A stretch of 64,000 nt of DNA, taken from positions 186,001 through 250,000 of the forward strand of contig NZ_JAMZCY010000011.1 in NCBI RefSeq assembly GCF_024519285.1. The letters run 5' to 3'. The stretch comes from Cohnella sp. WQ 127256 (GTDB lineage Bacteria; Bacillota; Bacilli; Paenibacillales; Paenibacillaceae). Of this stretch, positions 1 through 7,386 are shown piece by piece. The notes below the pieces were generated by a model. The model was not told the DNA's origin. It saw only the letters and a program-made list of their open reading frames with translations, and did no database searches. The number at the start of each line of letters is the position of its first letter. The first letter of the stretch is position 1. The position numbers and the translations under genes were made by a program.

Positions 1-110
1 TGAACACTGACGGTTTTCGGTCGGGAGGCGGACAAATCAAAGATGTTGTCGCTCCACAAGGAATCCACGTTCAACAGATCAAGCTTCACAAACTTCACGA
101 ATGCTAGGGG
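1..110 (-). pseudogene. 3' remnant of a GH2-type glycosidase (partial)
   Basis: Read on the minus strand, this segment encodes a stretch containing PLAFVKFVKLDLL and then LWSDNIFDLSASRPKTV. That pattern (hydrophobic strand, then W-S-D-N-x-F-x-L followed by a turn and a strand) resembles the C-terminal beta-sandwich of GH2 beta-mannosidase or beta-galactosidase proteins. No start codon is available: the frame is closed by a stop at 132-134, and the frame overlaps the end of the mutarotase remnant. The reading frame runs off the left edge of the window. I infer the tail of a deleted glycoside hydrolase gene. The family call rests on pattern memory only. Confidence 0.35.
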
Positions 111-320
111 CTTCAAGGATGGCAAGCACGTTCAGGTTGGAGCCCTGCCAATTAGGATCAGCTGCCATCTTAGCCAAATCTATCTCGAAGTCTCGTCCCG
201 TGTACTCCAAGTAACTAAAAAGATAACCCTCACGGTTTCAGGCCATACTGCCGCGTGTAATGCTTTGTATTCGGCTAGTTTATCCCGTTTCACCTTAATG
301 GTCCATCCGTATCTTTTCAT
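79..320 (-). pseudogene. L-rhamnose mutarotase (RhaM/COG3254) remnant
   Basis: The frame opens with MKRYGWTIKVKRDKLAEYK and ALHAAVWPE, the characteristic N-terminus of the L-rhamnose mutarotase family (about 104 residues, interconverts anomers of 6-deoxyhexoses). After PET the frame shifts. The family's next conserved block, EGYLFSYLEYTGRDFE and then DLAKMAADP, continues in another frame, so roughly 18 codons (the segment with the family's N-I-R-N-Y-S-I-F motif) are deleted together with a frameshift. After ADPNW the sequence no longer matches the family and ends at a TGA at 79-81. It lies 93 bp downstream of the dehydratase gene and in the same direction, so it was probably the last gene of the sugar-acid operon. 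It is not expected to be functional. Confidence 0.7.
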
Positions 321-413
321 TGTCATCCCTCACTGAATCAAATTTAAAAGTGGACAAACCTAATTGGAATTGCTACCAATTCTGTTTGTCCATCTTCTGT
401 TCTAGCCGATCAA

Positions 414-1511
414 TTATTGAACACGATACTTATCAAAATACTGCGGAATCACCTCTGTTGAAGCGCCCGGCATTTGTGGTAGGACATAGAATCCATTTTT
501 CACCGTTGCGGGTTCAACGAATATATCACGAATCCAAGGAATGTATTCTAGCATAATCGCATTTTGCGTTGCACCCACAAGATGCTGGTGAATTTGCCCC
601 ATATCTCCGACATGCGGAACAACTGGCAAATCATAAGCGGCCGCAAGACCTGCAACTTGAAGCCATTCCGTAATTCCTCCAACGCGAGTGCAGTCTACTT
701 GCACATACTCTACTGCTCCAGCGTGAATATAATCGCGGAATGCATACTTATTATATACATGCTCCCCTAGCGCAATAGGTACGTTTAATTCATCCGCCAA
801 TTTCTTGTGCCCCATAATATCGTCAGGGTTCAACGGCTCCTCCAACCAGAACAAATCGAACTCCTCTAGCTTTTTCCCCCAAGTCATGGCCGTGTTAATA
901 TTCCATTGCTGATTGACATCTATCATTAGGATAATATCTTCACCTATGACTTCTCTTACCGCTTTAACGCGGTCATAGTCTTCTCTTGTATTCGGCTTGC
1001 CGACTTTCATTTTCACACCTGTAAAGCCTTCCTCTACATAGGAGCTAATGTCCTTAAGTAATCTTTCTTGTGACCAGTTCAACCAACCGCCATTCGTATT
1101 GTAAGCTTTAATTCCTTTCGATTTGTGTCCACCAAGATATTGCCAAAGCGGCTTATTCGATGCTTTCGACATAATATCCCACAACGCGATATCAACAGCT
1201 GCAAGCGCCATATGAGTAATTCCTGCGCGACCGATCCAATGCATTTTGCCAAAACGCAGCTCATCCCATATTTCCTTCACCATAAACGGATCTTTGCCTA
1301 CAAGAATGGGTGCATAATACCCATCAATCGTATCTGTGATTAACTTATCGCCATGCGCACATGTACCCGTATATCCATAGCCGACAATACCTTCATCTGT
1401 AAAAATCCTCACACCAGGTAATCCCCAGTGTGTAGGAGAGTTGATTGCATCCGTAATCGGTGGATTTAAAGGGACGTGCAGGATAAAACTTTCAACTTTT
1501 GTTATTTTCAT
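414..1511 (-). CDS. mandelate racemase/muconate lactonizing enzyme family sugar-acid dehydratase
   Basis: Enolase-superfamily protein of 365 residues, the normal length. A capping domain (about 1-125) is followed by a TIM barrel. Visible catalytic residues are the KxK pair K167/K169, metal ligands D198, E224 and E250, and a D273-H300 dyad, which places it in the mandelate racemase subgroup. Members of that subgroup dehydrate aldonic acids such as L-fuconate or L-rhamnonate to 2-keto-3-deoxy acids. The neighbouring lactonase, dehydrogenase and mutarotase remnant fit oxidative non-phosphorylating catabolism of a 6-deoxyhexose, so L-fuconate or L-rhamnonate is the likely substrate, but the sequence alone does not decide which. 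An operator palindrome lies at 1546-1557, 35 bp upstream of the start, so the gene probably has its own regulated promoter. Confidence 0.85.
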   Translation of the reverse strand: MKITKVESFILHVPLNPPITDAINSPTHWGLPGVRIFTDEGIVGYGYTGTCAHGDKLITDTIDGYYAPILVGKDPFMVKEIWDELRFGKMHWIGRAGITHMALAAVDIALWDIMSKASNKPLWQYLGGHKSKGIKAYNTNGGWLNWSQERLLKDISSYVEEGFTGVKMKVGKPNTREDYDRVKAVREVIGEDIILMIDVNQQWNINTAMTWGKKLEEFDLFWLEEPLNPDDIMGHKKLADELNVPIALGEHVYNKYAFRDYIHAGAVEYVQVDCTRVGGITEWLQVAGLAAAYDLPVVPHVGDMGQIHQHLVGATQNAIMLEYIPWIRDIFVEPATVKNGFYVLPQMPGASTEVIPQYFDKYRVQ

Positions 1512-1545
1512 TTCATTTCCTCCTTTAGAATATAAAATATAATAT

Positions 1546-1557
1546 ATCGTGTATGAT
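1546..1557. promoter_or_regulatory. GntR operator copy 1 (ATCGTGTATGAT)
   Basis: Imperfect palindrome ATCGTGTATGAT. The same 20-base context (ATAATATATCGTGTATGATT) recurs at 4013-4032, and a variant is at 3097. All three copies sit just upstream of genes of this operon, as expected for a local FCD-type GntR repressor. Confidence 0.6.
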
Positions 1558-1615
1558 TATAGACATAGGTTACGTTCAACCTTAGCTACTATCAACTTTA
1601 AAATATGGACTGTTT

Positions 1616-2386
1616 TCAGTAGCCTAACGACGCGCCGCCATCAACAGGAAGTGCAACTCCAGTAATAAAAACGGACGAATCACTCGCCAGATACACGACT
1701 GCTCTTGCAATCTCTTCAGTTGACGCACATCTTCCCAATGGATGCATATCTACCAAAACTTGAATCGTTTCGGTCGGGTTTGGTTGCTGCCCAATCCAAT
1801 CTTCTAATAACGGAGTCATGACACCCGCGGGACAGATGCAATTCACGCGCACGCCATCCTTCGCGTAATCAAGCGCCAATGCCTTAGTCATTGCTATAAT
1901 CGCTCCTTTCGTCGCCGAATAGACAGGATTTTGCCGCTGACCTAGTAAACCGTTTAACGAAGCCATATTCACGATGTTACCACGATTTTTTCTAATCTCA
2001 GGTATGCAATACTTAATCATCAAATAAACACTTTTCAAGTTAATATCTATGGTGCGCGTCCATTCTAATTCTGTTATATCTTCCAATTCTTTGGGTAAGA
2101 CGACAGCAGCATTATTGAATAAAATATCTATGAATCCATAGGTAGTGATCGTCTGCTGCACTAAATGTTTAACTTGTTGCTCCGAGGAGACATCTGCTTT
2201 CGCAGCGTAAGCGCCACCATTTGCCGGTTGCATCCTATTAATTTCGTTAGCAACACGGTTTGCCTCAGCTTCGTTCCAGTCGGCAATAACGACATTGGCG
2301 CCAAGACTCGCAAAGAGTTTGGCTGTAGCTTCGCCAATACCAGAGCCCCCGCCCGTAACAATCGCCACTTTTCCTTGTAATTGCAT
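1616..2386 (-). CDS. short-chain dehydrogenase/reductase (SDR), probable deoxy-sugar dehydrogenase
   Basis: Classical SDR of 256 residues. The nucleotide-binding motif TGGGSGIG is at 11-18, NNAA at 91-94, the catalytic serine is S143, and the YxxxK pair is Y156/K160. D36 at the end of beta-2 (VVIADWN) favours NAD over NADP. The C-terminus VDGGASLGY is typical. It starts 3 bp after the GntR stop codon with a GGAGG ribosome site inside the end of that gene, so the two are translationally linked. Together with the lactonase and dehydratase it would oxidise either the free sugar (L-fucose or L-rhamnose dehydrogenase) or the 2-keto-3-deoxy acid. Which step it performs cannot be decided from sequence. 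Confidence 0.85.
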   Translation of the reverse strand: MQLQGKVAIVTGGGSGIGEATAKLFASLGANVVIADWNEAEANRVANEINRMQPANGGAYAAKADVSSEQQVKHLVQQTITTYGFIDILFNNAAVVLPKELEDITELEWTRTIDINLKSVYLMIKYCIPEIRKNRGNIVNMASLNGLLGQRQNPVYSATKGAIIAMTKALALDYAKDGVRVNCICPAGVMTPLLEDWIGQQPNPTETIQVLVDMHPLGRCASTEEIARAVVYLASDSSVFITGVALPVDGGASLGY

Positions 2387-2389
2387 ACC

Positions 2390-3067
2390 TTATCCTCCCG
2401 CATTCATGAAATGGATGTTGGTCCTTTTTTGGGAATTGCTAATGTGTATAGACATGGCTGCAGAAGCACCCTTAGCATCTCTTTGAATTAATTGCTGTAA
2501 AATCGCATTATGCTCTGACCATTCGACTTCTCTGTTATCTACATCAAGGTTCAGTTTAATGAACGTTAAGTATCTTTGAATCTGCTCAATGTAGCCTTTA
2601 ACTAAGTTTTTCAAGCTGATATTGTCACAATACTGAAGGATGGTGCCATGAATGGAAGCATTCATTTCTACTATCGTTTCCAGTCCATCACTAGCGCTTG
2701 ATGAATGATCCGAATGAAGGGAAATCAGGTTTTTACTAAGATTCGAGAGTTCTTCATCTGGTATTTTCAGCGCAGCCTTTTCTACAGCAAGAGATTCGAG
2801 ATGTAATCTAATTTCAAATAATTCGTTCAACTCTTGAAGACTCATCAGATTCACAAACATCCCTTTAAAGGGAACCATTTTCAAATATCCTTCGGATTGT
2901 AATCTGGAAAGCGCTTCGCGAATGGGAATATTGCTTACTTCTAAAGAGCGTGCTAATTGATCAATATTAATTTTTTCTCCGGATGGTAATTTATGCGATA
3001 TAATATCTTCTTTCACAATTCGATATATTTCTTCCGTCAAATTAATGCGGATTACTTTACTACTCAT
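2390..3067 (-). CDS. GntR family transcriptional regulator, FCD subgroup
   Basis: 225 residues. The N-terminal winged helix-turn-helix (about 10-75) contains IDQLARSLEVSNIPIREALS, followed by an all-helical FCD ligand-binding domain. FCD regulators usually sense sugar acids or other small organic acids, often bound through a metal. Here the effector is probably an intermediate of the adjacent dehydratase pathway. An operator palindrome at 3097-3108 lies 29 bp upstream of the start and overlaps the stop codon of the preceding lactonase gene, which suggests autoregulation from a promoter inside the operon. Whether it represses or activates is not visible, but operators close to start codons favour repression. 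Confidence 0.85.
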   Translation of the reverse strand: MSSKVIRINLTEEIYRIVKEDIISHKLPSGEKINIDQLARSLEVSNIPIREALSRLQSEGYLKMVPFKGMFVNLMSLQELNELFEIRLHLESLAVEKAALKIPDEELSNLSKNLISLHSDHSSSASDGLETIVEMNASIHGTILQYCDNISLKNLVKGYIEQIQRYLTFIKLNLDVDNREVEWSEHNAILQQLIQRDAKGASAAMSIHISNSQKRTNIHFMNAGG

Positions 3068-3096
3068 AAAAACTTCACACTCCTCCCCACGAATAT

Positions 3097-3108
3097 ATCA
3101 TGTATGAT
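3097..3108. promoter_or_regulatory. GntR operator copy 2 (ATCATGTATGAT)
   Basis: ATCATGTATGAT has perfect 5-bp arms (ATCAT/ATGAT) around GT, making it the most symmetrical of the three copies. It overlaps the stop codon (3098-3100) of the amidohydrolase gene and precedes the regulator gene. Confidence 0.6.
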
Positions 3109-3946
3109 GTGATATTTTCAAATTGTAAAATCGACTCGCATTAAAGCCAAAAATATCGTCAACTTCATTATCCGTTACTGTTTCAGGCAGATTAATAAGT
3201 AATATATCAATCACCTGTGAGTAGCTAGCAGCTAATAAACAAACAGGCCAATCACTACCAAACATTACTCTTTTCTTACCGAAGGATTCGATGACATGGT
3301 TAATATAAAAACTAAAATCTGATTCGTTCCAAATAGAAAAATCCGCTTCTGTTGCCATACCCGATAACTTACAGTATACATTCGGATATGCCGCAACCTT
3401 AGATATCAGCTTCTCCCACGGTGCCTTCTCTTGCTTTGCAATTTGCGGTTTGCCGATATGATCTATGACTGCCTTCAAATCAGGGATTAGTTCCAGCAGT
3501 TTCACGATCGTAGGCAACTGGCTTTCTTTGATGAGGAGGTCAACAGGGAAATCATGCTTCGTTAAAAACTTCAAATTTTCGATTACTATAGGACGAAGCA
3601 AATACGCGGACGCATCGATGTCCTGTAACATCAAACGCATACCAATGAAATAAGGATTTTCACGCAATGCGATGAATGTATCTTTAAAAGTAGTCGCTTC
3701 AAAATCCAGCCATCCTACTACACCTGCTAAAGTATCATGTTGGTCACAAAGACTTAGTAGAAACTCTGTCTCCTCAAGGGTTGGTGTTGCTTGAACAACG
3801 ATGGTTTTATTAATTCCATGCTTCTGCAACTGTTCTGTTAGATCACTGGGCATAAAATCTCGATAAAGCATAGGCAGCTCTGGCGTAAGCCATCCATAGT
3901 CGTCGCGGGACAGCTTCCAATAATGCTGATGCGCATCGATCCTCAT
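3098..3946 (-). CDS. amidohydrolase family 2 protein, probable L-fuconolactonase/L-rhamnonolactonase
   Basis: 282 residues from the ATG at 3946, chosen because GGAGG sits 8 bases before it; a GTG nine bases earlier abuts the GGAGG. It is a COG3618-type TIM barrel: HxH motif (AHQHYW) at the N-terminus, VIDHIGKP in the middle, and the terminal metal/catalytic aspartate in FGSDWPV. Related enzymes open aldono-lactones such as L-fucono-1,5-lactone or L-rhamnono-1,4-lactone, the step before the enolase-family dehydratase encoded downstream. It is the first gene of the operon, with an operator palindrome at 4020-4031 about 75 bp upstream. The substrate is inferred from context. Confidence 0.82.
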   Translation of the reverse strand: MRIDAHQHYWKLSRDDYGWLTPELPMLYRDFMPSDLTEQLQKHGINKTIVVQATPTLEETEFLLSLCDQHDTLAGVVGWLDFEATTFKDTFIALRENPYFIGMRLMLQDIDASAYLLRPIVIENLKFLTKHDFPVDLLIKESQLPTIVKLLELIPDLKAVIDHIGKPQIAKQEKAPWEKLISKVAAYPNVYCKLSGMATEADFSIWNESDFSFYINHVIESFGKKRVMFGSDWPVCLLAASYSQVIDILLINLPETVTDNEVDDIFGFNASRFYNLKISHHT

Positions 3947-4019
3947 TTCCTGCACCTCCTTTCAACCTCACAAAGATAACCAACAATATCTCCTGCCGGC
4001 ATTCTATTCATTATAATAT

Positions 4020-4031
4020 ATCGTGTATGAT
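4020..4031. promoter_or_regulatory. GntR operator copy 3 (ATCGTGTATGAT)
   Basis: Same core and flanks as copy 1 (identical over 20 bases, 1539-1558 versus 4013-4032). It lies in the promoter region of the first gene of the sugar-acid operon. Confidence 0.6.
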
Positions 4032-4170
4032 TTTATGTTAGATTCATTACAACTTATTGTCAACAGTTATTATAAACACGCCTGTTCATTAACCCATACA
4101 GCCCCAGCCCCTACTCAATATTATTGAAGGGTTCATCGAAGAGATTGTTTGTTGTTGGTTGGGCGGAGCA

Positions 4171-4314
4171 ATGTATGAGCGGTTCTTCATTGTCGGTGGT
4201 GTTAAGAGGGCGAAGGGGACGGAATTAGAGATACCCATGATCAAGCTTATGTTATGTACGGCAGCGTTCTTCTTAACTTCAGTAATAATAATCTTGGTCA
4301 TGAGTGGAGATTAA
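4171..4314 (+). CDS. small membrane protein, possibly 5'-truncated
   Basis: 47 residues from an ATG at 4171 with no well-placed ribosome site. The frame is open back to a stop at 4090 and the upstream part also looks protein-like (IIEGFIEEIVCCWLGGAM), so the real gene may have lost its 5' end. The product is a short charged segment (YERFFIVGGVKRAKGTELE) followed by a hydrophobic helix. Its TAA overlaps the GTG start of the next small membrane gene, a sign of translational coupling. I do not recognise the family. Confidence 0.3.
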   Translation: MYERFFIVGGVKRAKGTELEIPMIKLMLCTAAFFLTSVIIILVMSGD

Positions 4315-4528
4315 GCAATACATCTTCTTACTTATCCTGCTTACCTTCTTCCTAATCATCGGACCCCGAATGGGACGTATTGGTAAGCAGGTCAAGGCTG
4401 CTCATGACAAAGGTACAAGTGTTGATAACGCAACCCGTGTGCTCATCCGTCGTGTTGTGATCATTTTCGATATTATGCATGTAGGTGTGCTTATCAACAT
4501 TATATTAGCGGTGACGAAGCAATTCTGA
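4304..4528 (+). CDS. small membrane protein of unknown function
   Basis: 74 residues from a GTG that overlaps the preceding small gene by 11 bases. Two hydrophobic segments (about 5-20 and 50-70) flank a basic, hydrophilic loop with GRIGKQVKAAHDKGTSVDNA. The pairing of two overlapping small membrane genes suggests a two-part membrane complex or one split integral membrane protein. No family is recognised and no neighbour suggests a function. A weak hairpin follows at about 4541-4573. Confidence 0.4.
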   Translation: MEIKQYIFLLILLTFFLIIGPRMGRIGKQVKAAHDKGTSVDNATRVLIRRVVIIFDIMHVGVLINIILAVTKQF

Positions 4529-4680
4529 TTGGATTTATCAGGAACCCTCTTGCATACTCGCTTGAGAGTTTCTTTCGCTTGCAATCTATATAGACGGCCG
4601 ATATTTACCTCCAGATTAAAGCATTATTCCTGATATAATAGAAGTGGTAAAAATGTAACATTTTACTGGGGGGAATTAAT

Positions 4681-5289
4681 CTGAAGCCGTTTGCTAAATA
4701 CATCTTGGTTGCTGTTTTAGTTGCAGTGACTGTCTTGATCGTGCAACGCTACTATTTTCACGAGAAGCCTTCTGATTACACAGTAGTCAATGATGGTGTT
4801 GTGGTCACTAAGGAATTCAACGTTAAGTCCACTACTGCACATCAAAACTCATCGGTAAAAGGATCTATCTTTGTATGGGGCGACAAAGGAATGCCTGAGC
4901 GCATGCGAATTGTTGCGTCATATGAGATTGATCCAAAAGATTTCGCTGGTCTGACGATTTACATCCCGAAGAAATGGTATATCTCCAATATTATAAGTAG
5001 TTACCCTGAGAATGAAAAACCATTTCTAAGTCCAAATGCTTCTAATTTTAATGGTATTGAAGAATGGAGATATAGAGTTGACGTTGGTTTAGGTTATCCA
5101 GGAAACCCCTCAGGAGGAGGAACTGGAACGATATTGATTGATTTAGTTTCTGATCGAAAAGCAATTTTACCATCGGAAACCTCCATCGTTATGGTTACTA
5201 TAGGTTCCGATACGAATCCCAAAACCGGTGTGAATTCAATGGGAGTAGGCTTCATCAAGATTCCGATCTCCGTAGACGCTGAGAGTTAA
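4681..5289 (+). CDS. signal-anchored hypothetical protein
   Basis: About 202 residues if translation starts at the CTG at 4681, which has GGGGGGA six bases upstream and restores a normal anchor (KPFAKY followed by about 20 hydrophobic residues). The first conventional start in frame is a TTG at 4705, which would cut into that helix and has no ribosome site. After the anchor the protein is hydrophilic and beta-rich, with a glycine-rich patch (GYPGNPSGGGTG). Probably an extracellular protein tethered to the membrane. No family is recognised. It is followed by the tRNA-Leu fragment. Confidence 0.55.
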   Translation: MKPFAKYILVAVLVAVTVLIVQRYYFHEKPSDYTVVNDGVVVTKEFNVKSTTAHQNSSVKGSIFVWGDKGMPERMRIVASYEIDPKDFAGLTIYIPKKWYISNIISSYPENEKPFLSPNASNFNGIEEWRYRVDVGLGYPGNPSGGGTGTILIDLVSDRKAILPSETSIVMVTIGSDTNPKTGVNSMGVGFIKIPISVDAES

Positions 5290-5386
5290 TTGTTGCGCAA
5301 ACTGTCCGTTTTCTCGATAACGTTTGTACTGTCTCCACCTTGCTGATGGTTGTCTGATATGTAAGGGTTCCGAGGTTTGTGAGGTA

Positions 5387-5440
5387 TGGTGCGGTCGGAG
5401 GGATTTGAACCCTCACACCCATTGAGCACTCCCCCCCAAG
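5387..5440 (-). pseudogene. 3' fragment of tRNA-Leu(GAG), probable attachment-site relic
   Basis: Positions 5380-5420 are identical over 41 bases to 14801-14841, which is the 3' end of the intact tRNA-Leu(GAG) plus seven bases beyond its CCA. Weaker similarity continues to the anticodon loop (about 5440), where a C7-AA-G6 palindrome interrupts it. The 5' half of the tRNA is missing. Both copies are on the same strand, so they are direct repeats about 9.4 kb apart with the element on the 3' side of the intact gene, the arrangement made by integrases that use a tRNA 3' end. The rest of 5290-5766 holds nothing else that I can support. Confidence 0.65.
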
Positions 5441-5766
5441 GGGGGACTGACTCTCCTCATGTTTCCTATAATGTCCGAAACCTTGCTTCAATGCGGGGTT
5501 TCGGGTGATACATTTTCCTTCTGTTTCCGAATTTCTCCGCTTGTGTTTTATCGTATGAAACCACTTTGCACCACGTTTAAATACTAACTTTGAGATAGAC
5601 CTCTTCGTTGCCAAATTAGATTCAACCAAGATATACCTATCCTCTAAACGGGACGGTGATTTTATTGCCGCTTACCTTTCACAAAGAAAAAAACTCAAGC
5701 TATTATTCAGTTGCTGGTATTCCAAACCATTGCTTCGAACAATTCCGACAAACCTACTGTTATTGA

Positions 5767-7386
5767 TCAATTAAGCGCTCTTTCCTGATATTCTCCTGGT
5801 GGTATGCCGTAATGCTGCTTAAATACATAAGAGAAGTGCTTAACGCTTACGTATCCGACTTTTTCTGATACATCATATACTTTCTCGGGAGGCTTAGCTT
5901 GGAGAAGCTTCGCGGCGTGCTCCATGCGTACCCGAGTTAGGAACTTAATGTAAGATTCATTCACATTCTGATGAAATAGACTGCTTAAATAACCTGGCGT
6001 TACTCCAGATTGATCTGCGATGAGAGCAAGACTTAGCGGCTCAGCAAAATGGGCGTATATATAGTTTTTGGCCTTGGTTACGATCTCGTGTTCACTATTG
6101 GCAGCTGATGGCGGATTGATGGATAGGAGGAACGGTTGAAGCATAAGGAGATAAAGACGAACAACCTCTTCCGAAGTAAAGGTGGCGGAGTCTGTATTCT
6201 GTCTCAGAATTTCCAGTGCTTGGTGTAGTGTTTGCTGTCCGAATGCTTCCATAAGCGCTAATAATCGTTTCAGTATATAAGTGCCCAATTGGATGACTTT
6301 TCTCTGGTCAGGTGTCTCCGTATACATCAATTCGACGATTGCCTTAAGTACAGCAGTGAGATTAAGATGATGTGAATCCGCGAAGGTGGCGGGCAAGGTT
6401 GCGATGGTATGGTCCAATTTGCAAATCAGAGATGTGAAGCTAGAGTCATATGAATGATCAAAAAATAAGGTAGGCTCACAGACAAATAGACGATCTTTAA
6501 TGATCCGACTGGCTCTTTGATAGGATGAGTTCAATTGCAGAACGTCAATTTCATATGATCCAACCGCGCCCCAAATCGCGATTCCTGTCATGTTCAGAAT
6601 GATCTTCGAGAGCTGAGCGAACAAATGCTGACAGCGGCTCAGCACATCTGCAGCATCATCACCCGTAACCAGTATCGTTGTCTGCTGCTCACTATCAAAA
6701 AAAACGATTGCCCCAAGTATCGGGATGACAAGCTCTATCGCCGTCTGATGGACGATATAGCGGAATAGCGTGATATCGCTGGGAGAGATATTCCGTTGAA
6801 GAAGCTGAGCATCATCTAAATCTACAAGCATAATGACGCCTTCACCTTCGATCAAGCTAATCTTCAAACGGAATAAAATCGGATATAGCTCTTTAATTTC
6901 AATATTGTTCTCGGAGACCAGTGCACGGAGGAAGTTCTTAGCGACTTGCTCCTTCGTTTCCACTGAGAGAGAGACCATCGCTTTATACGCTAATTGAGCA
7001 GCACGGTCTGCTTCAACATGTTTACACATGTTGTCGAGCATGGCGATCAGCTCCTCCTTCACGAGAGGCTTCAATAAATAATCATGAACGCCATATTTCA
7101 TCGCTTCCTTGGCTAGTGAAAACTCGTCGTAGCCCGAAATGATGACCATTCTCATATTTAACTTCCGCTTTGCTACCTCGCACGCTAGCTCTAGTCCACT
7201 CATGACGGGCATCTTAATATCTGTCATGATCAGATCGAACGATTGTCCGCGATCCAGCAGATCCAGTGCTTCTTGACCATCTGCTGCTTCTCCAGCGCAC
7301 TCCCATTGGTCATGCAGCAACGTTAAATTCGTTCTCATATATTGTCGAGTCAACGGCTCGTCGTCCACAATCAGTAGCTTATACAG
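5767..7386 (-). CDS. YesN-type response regulator, AraC family
   Basis: 539 residues if started at CTG 7386, giving LYKLLIVDDEPLTRQYMR. The usual family N-terminus is MYK-L-I-V-D-D-E, and GGAGG lies 9 bases upstream. The first conventional start, a GTG at 7368, would delete beta-strand 1 of the receiver domain. The receiver domain is at about 1-120, with the phospho-acceptor aspartate in MTDIKMP. A long middle region follows, and the last ~100 residues are a double helix-turn-helix AraC domain. The gene overlaps the histidine kinase gene by 8 bases. The pair most likely activates the divergent importer and GH66 genes in response to an extracellular oligosaccharide. Confidence 0.85.
   Translation of the reverse strand: MYKLLIVDDEPLTRQYMRTNLTLLHDQWECAGEAADGQEALDLLDRGQSFDLIMTDIKMPVMSGLELACEVAKRKLNMRMVIISGYDEFSLAKEAMKYGVHDYLLKPLVKEELIAMLDNMCKHVEADRAAQLAYKAMVSLSVETKEQVAKNFLRALVSENNIEIKELYPILFRLKISLIEGEGVIMLVDLDDAQLLQRNISPSDITLFRYIVHQTAIELVIPILGAIVFFDSEQQTTILVTGDDAADVLSRCQHLFAQLSKIILNMTGIAIWGAVGSYEIDVLQLNSSYQRASRIIKDRLFVCEPTLFFDHSYDSSFTSLICKLDHTIATLPATFADSHHLNLTAVLKAIVELMYTETPDQRKVIQLGTYILKRLLALMEAFGQQTLHQALEILRQNTDSATFTSEEVVRLYLLMLQPFLLSINPPSAANSEHEIVTKAKNYIYAHFAEPLSLALIADQSGVTPGYLSSLFHQNVNESYIKFLTRVRMEHAAKLLQAKPPEKVYDVSEKVGYVSVKHFSYVFKQHYGIPPGEYQERALN

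Noticed and set aside
43..336. A 97-residue plus-strand frame at the left edge
   Set aside because: It is the shadow of the mutarotase remnant on the other strand.
5255..5629. A 124-residue minus-strand frame that could be a phage gene
   Set aside because: It runs through the tRNA-Leu fragment and the end of the preceding gene; no integrase motif (R..HxxR..Y) is visible and there is no ribosome site.
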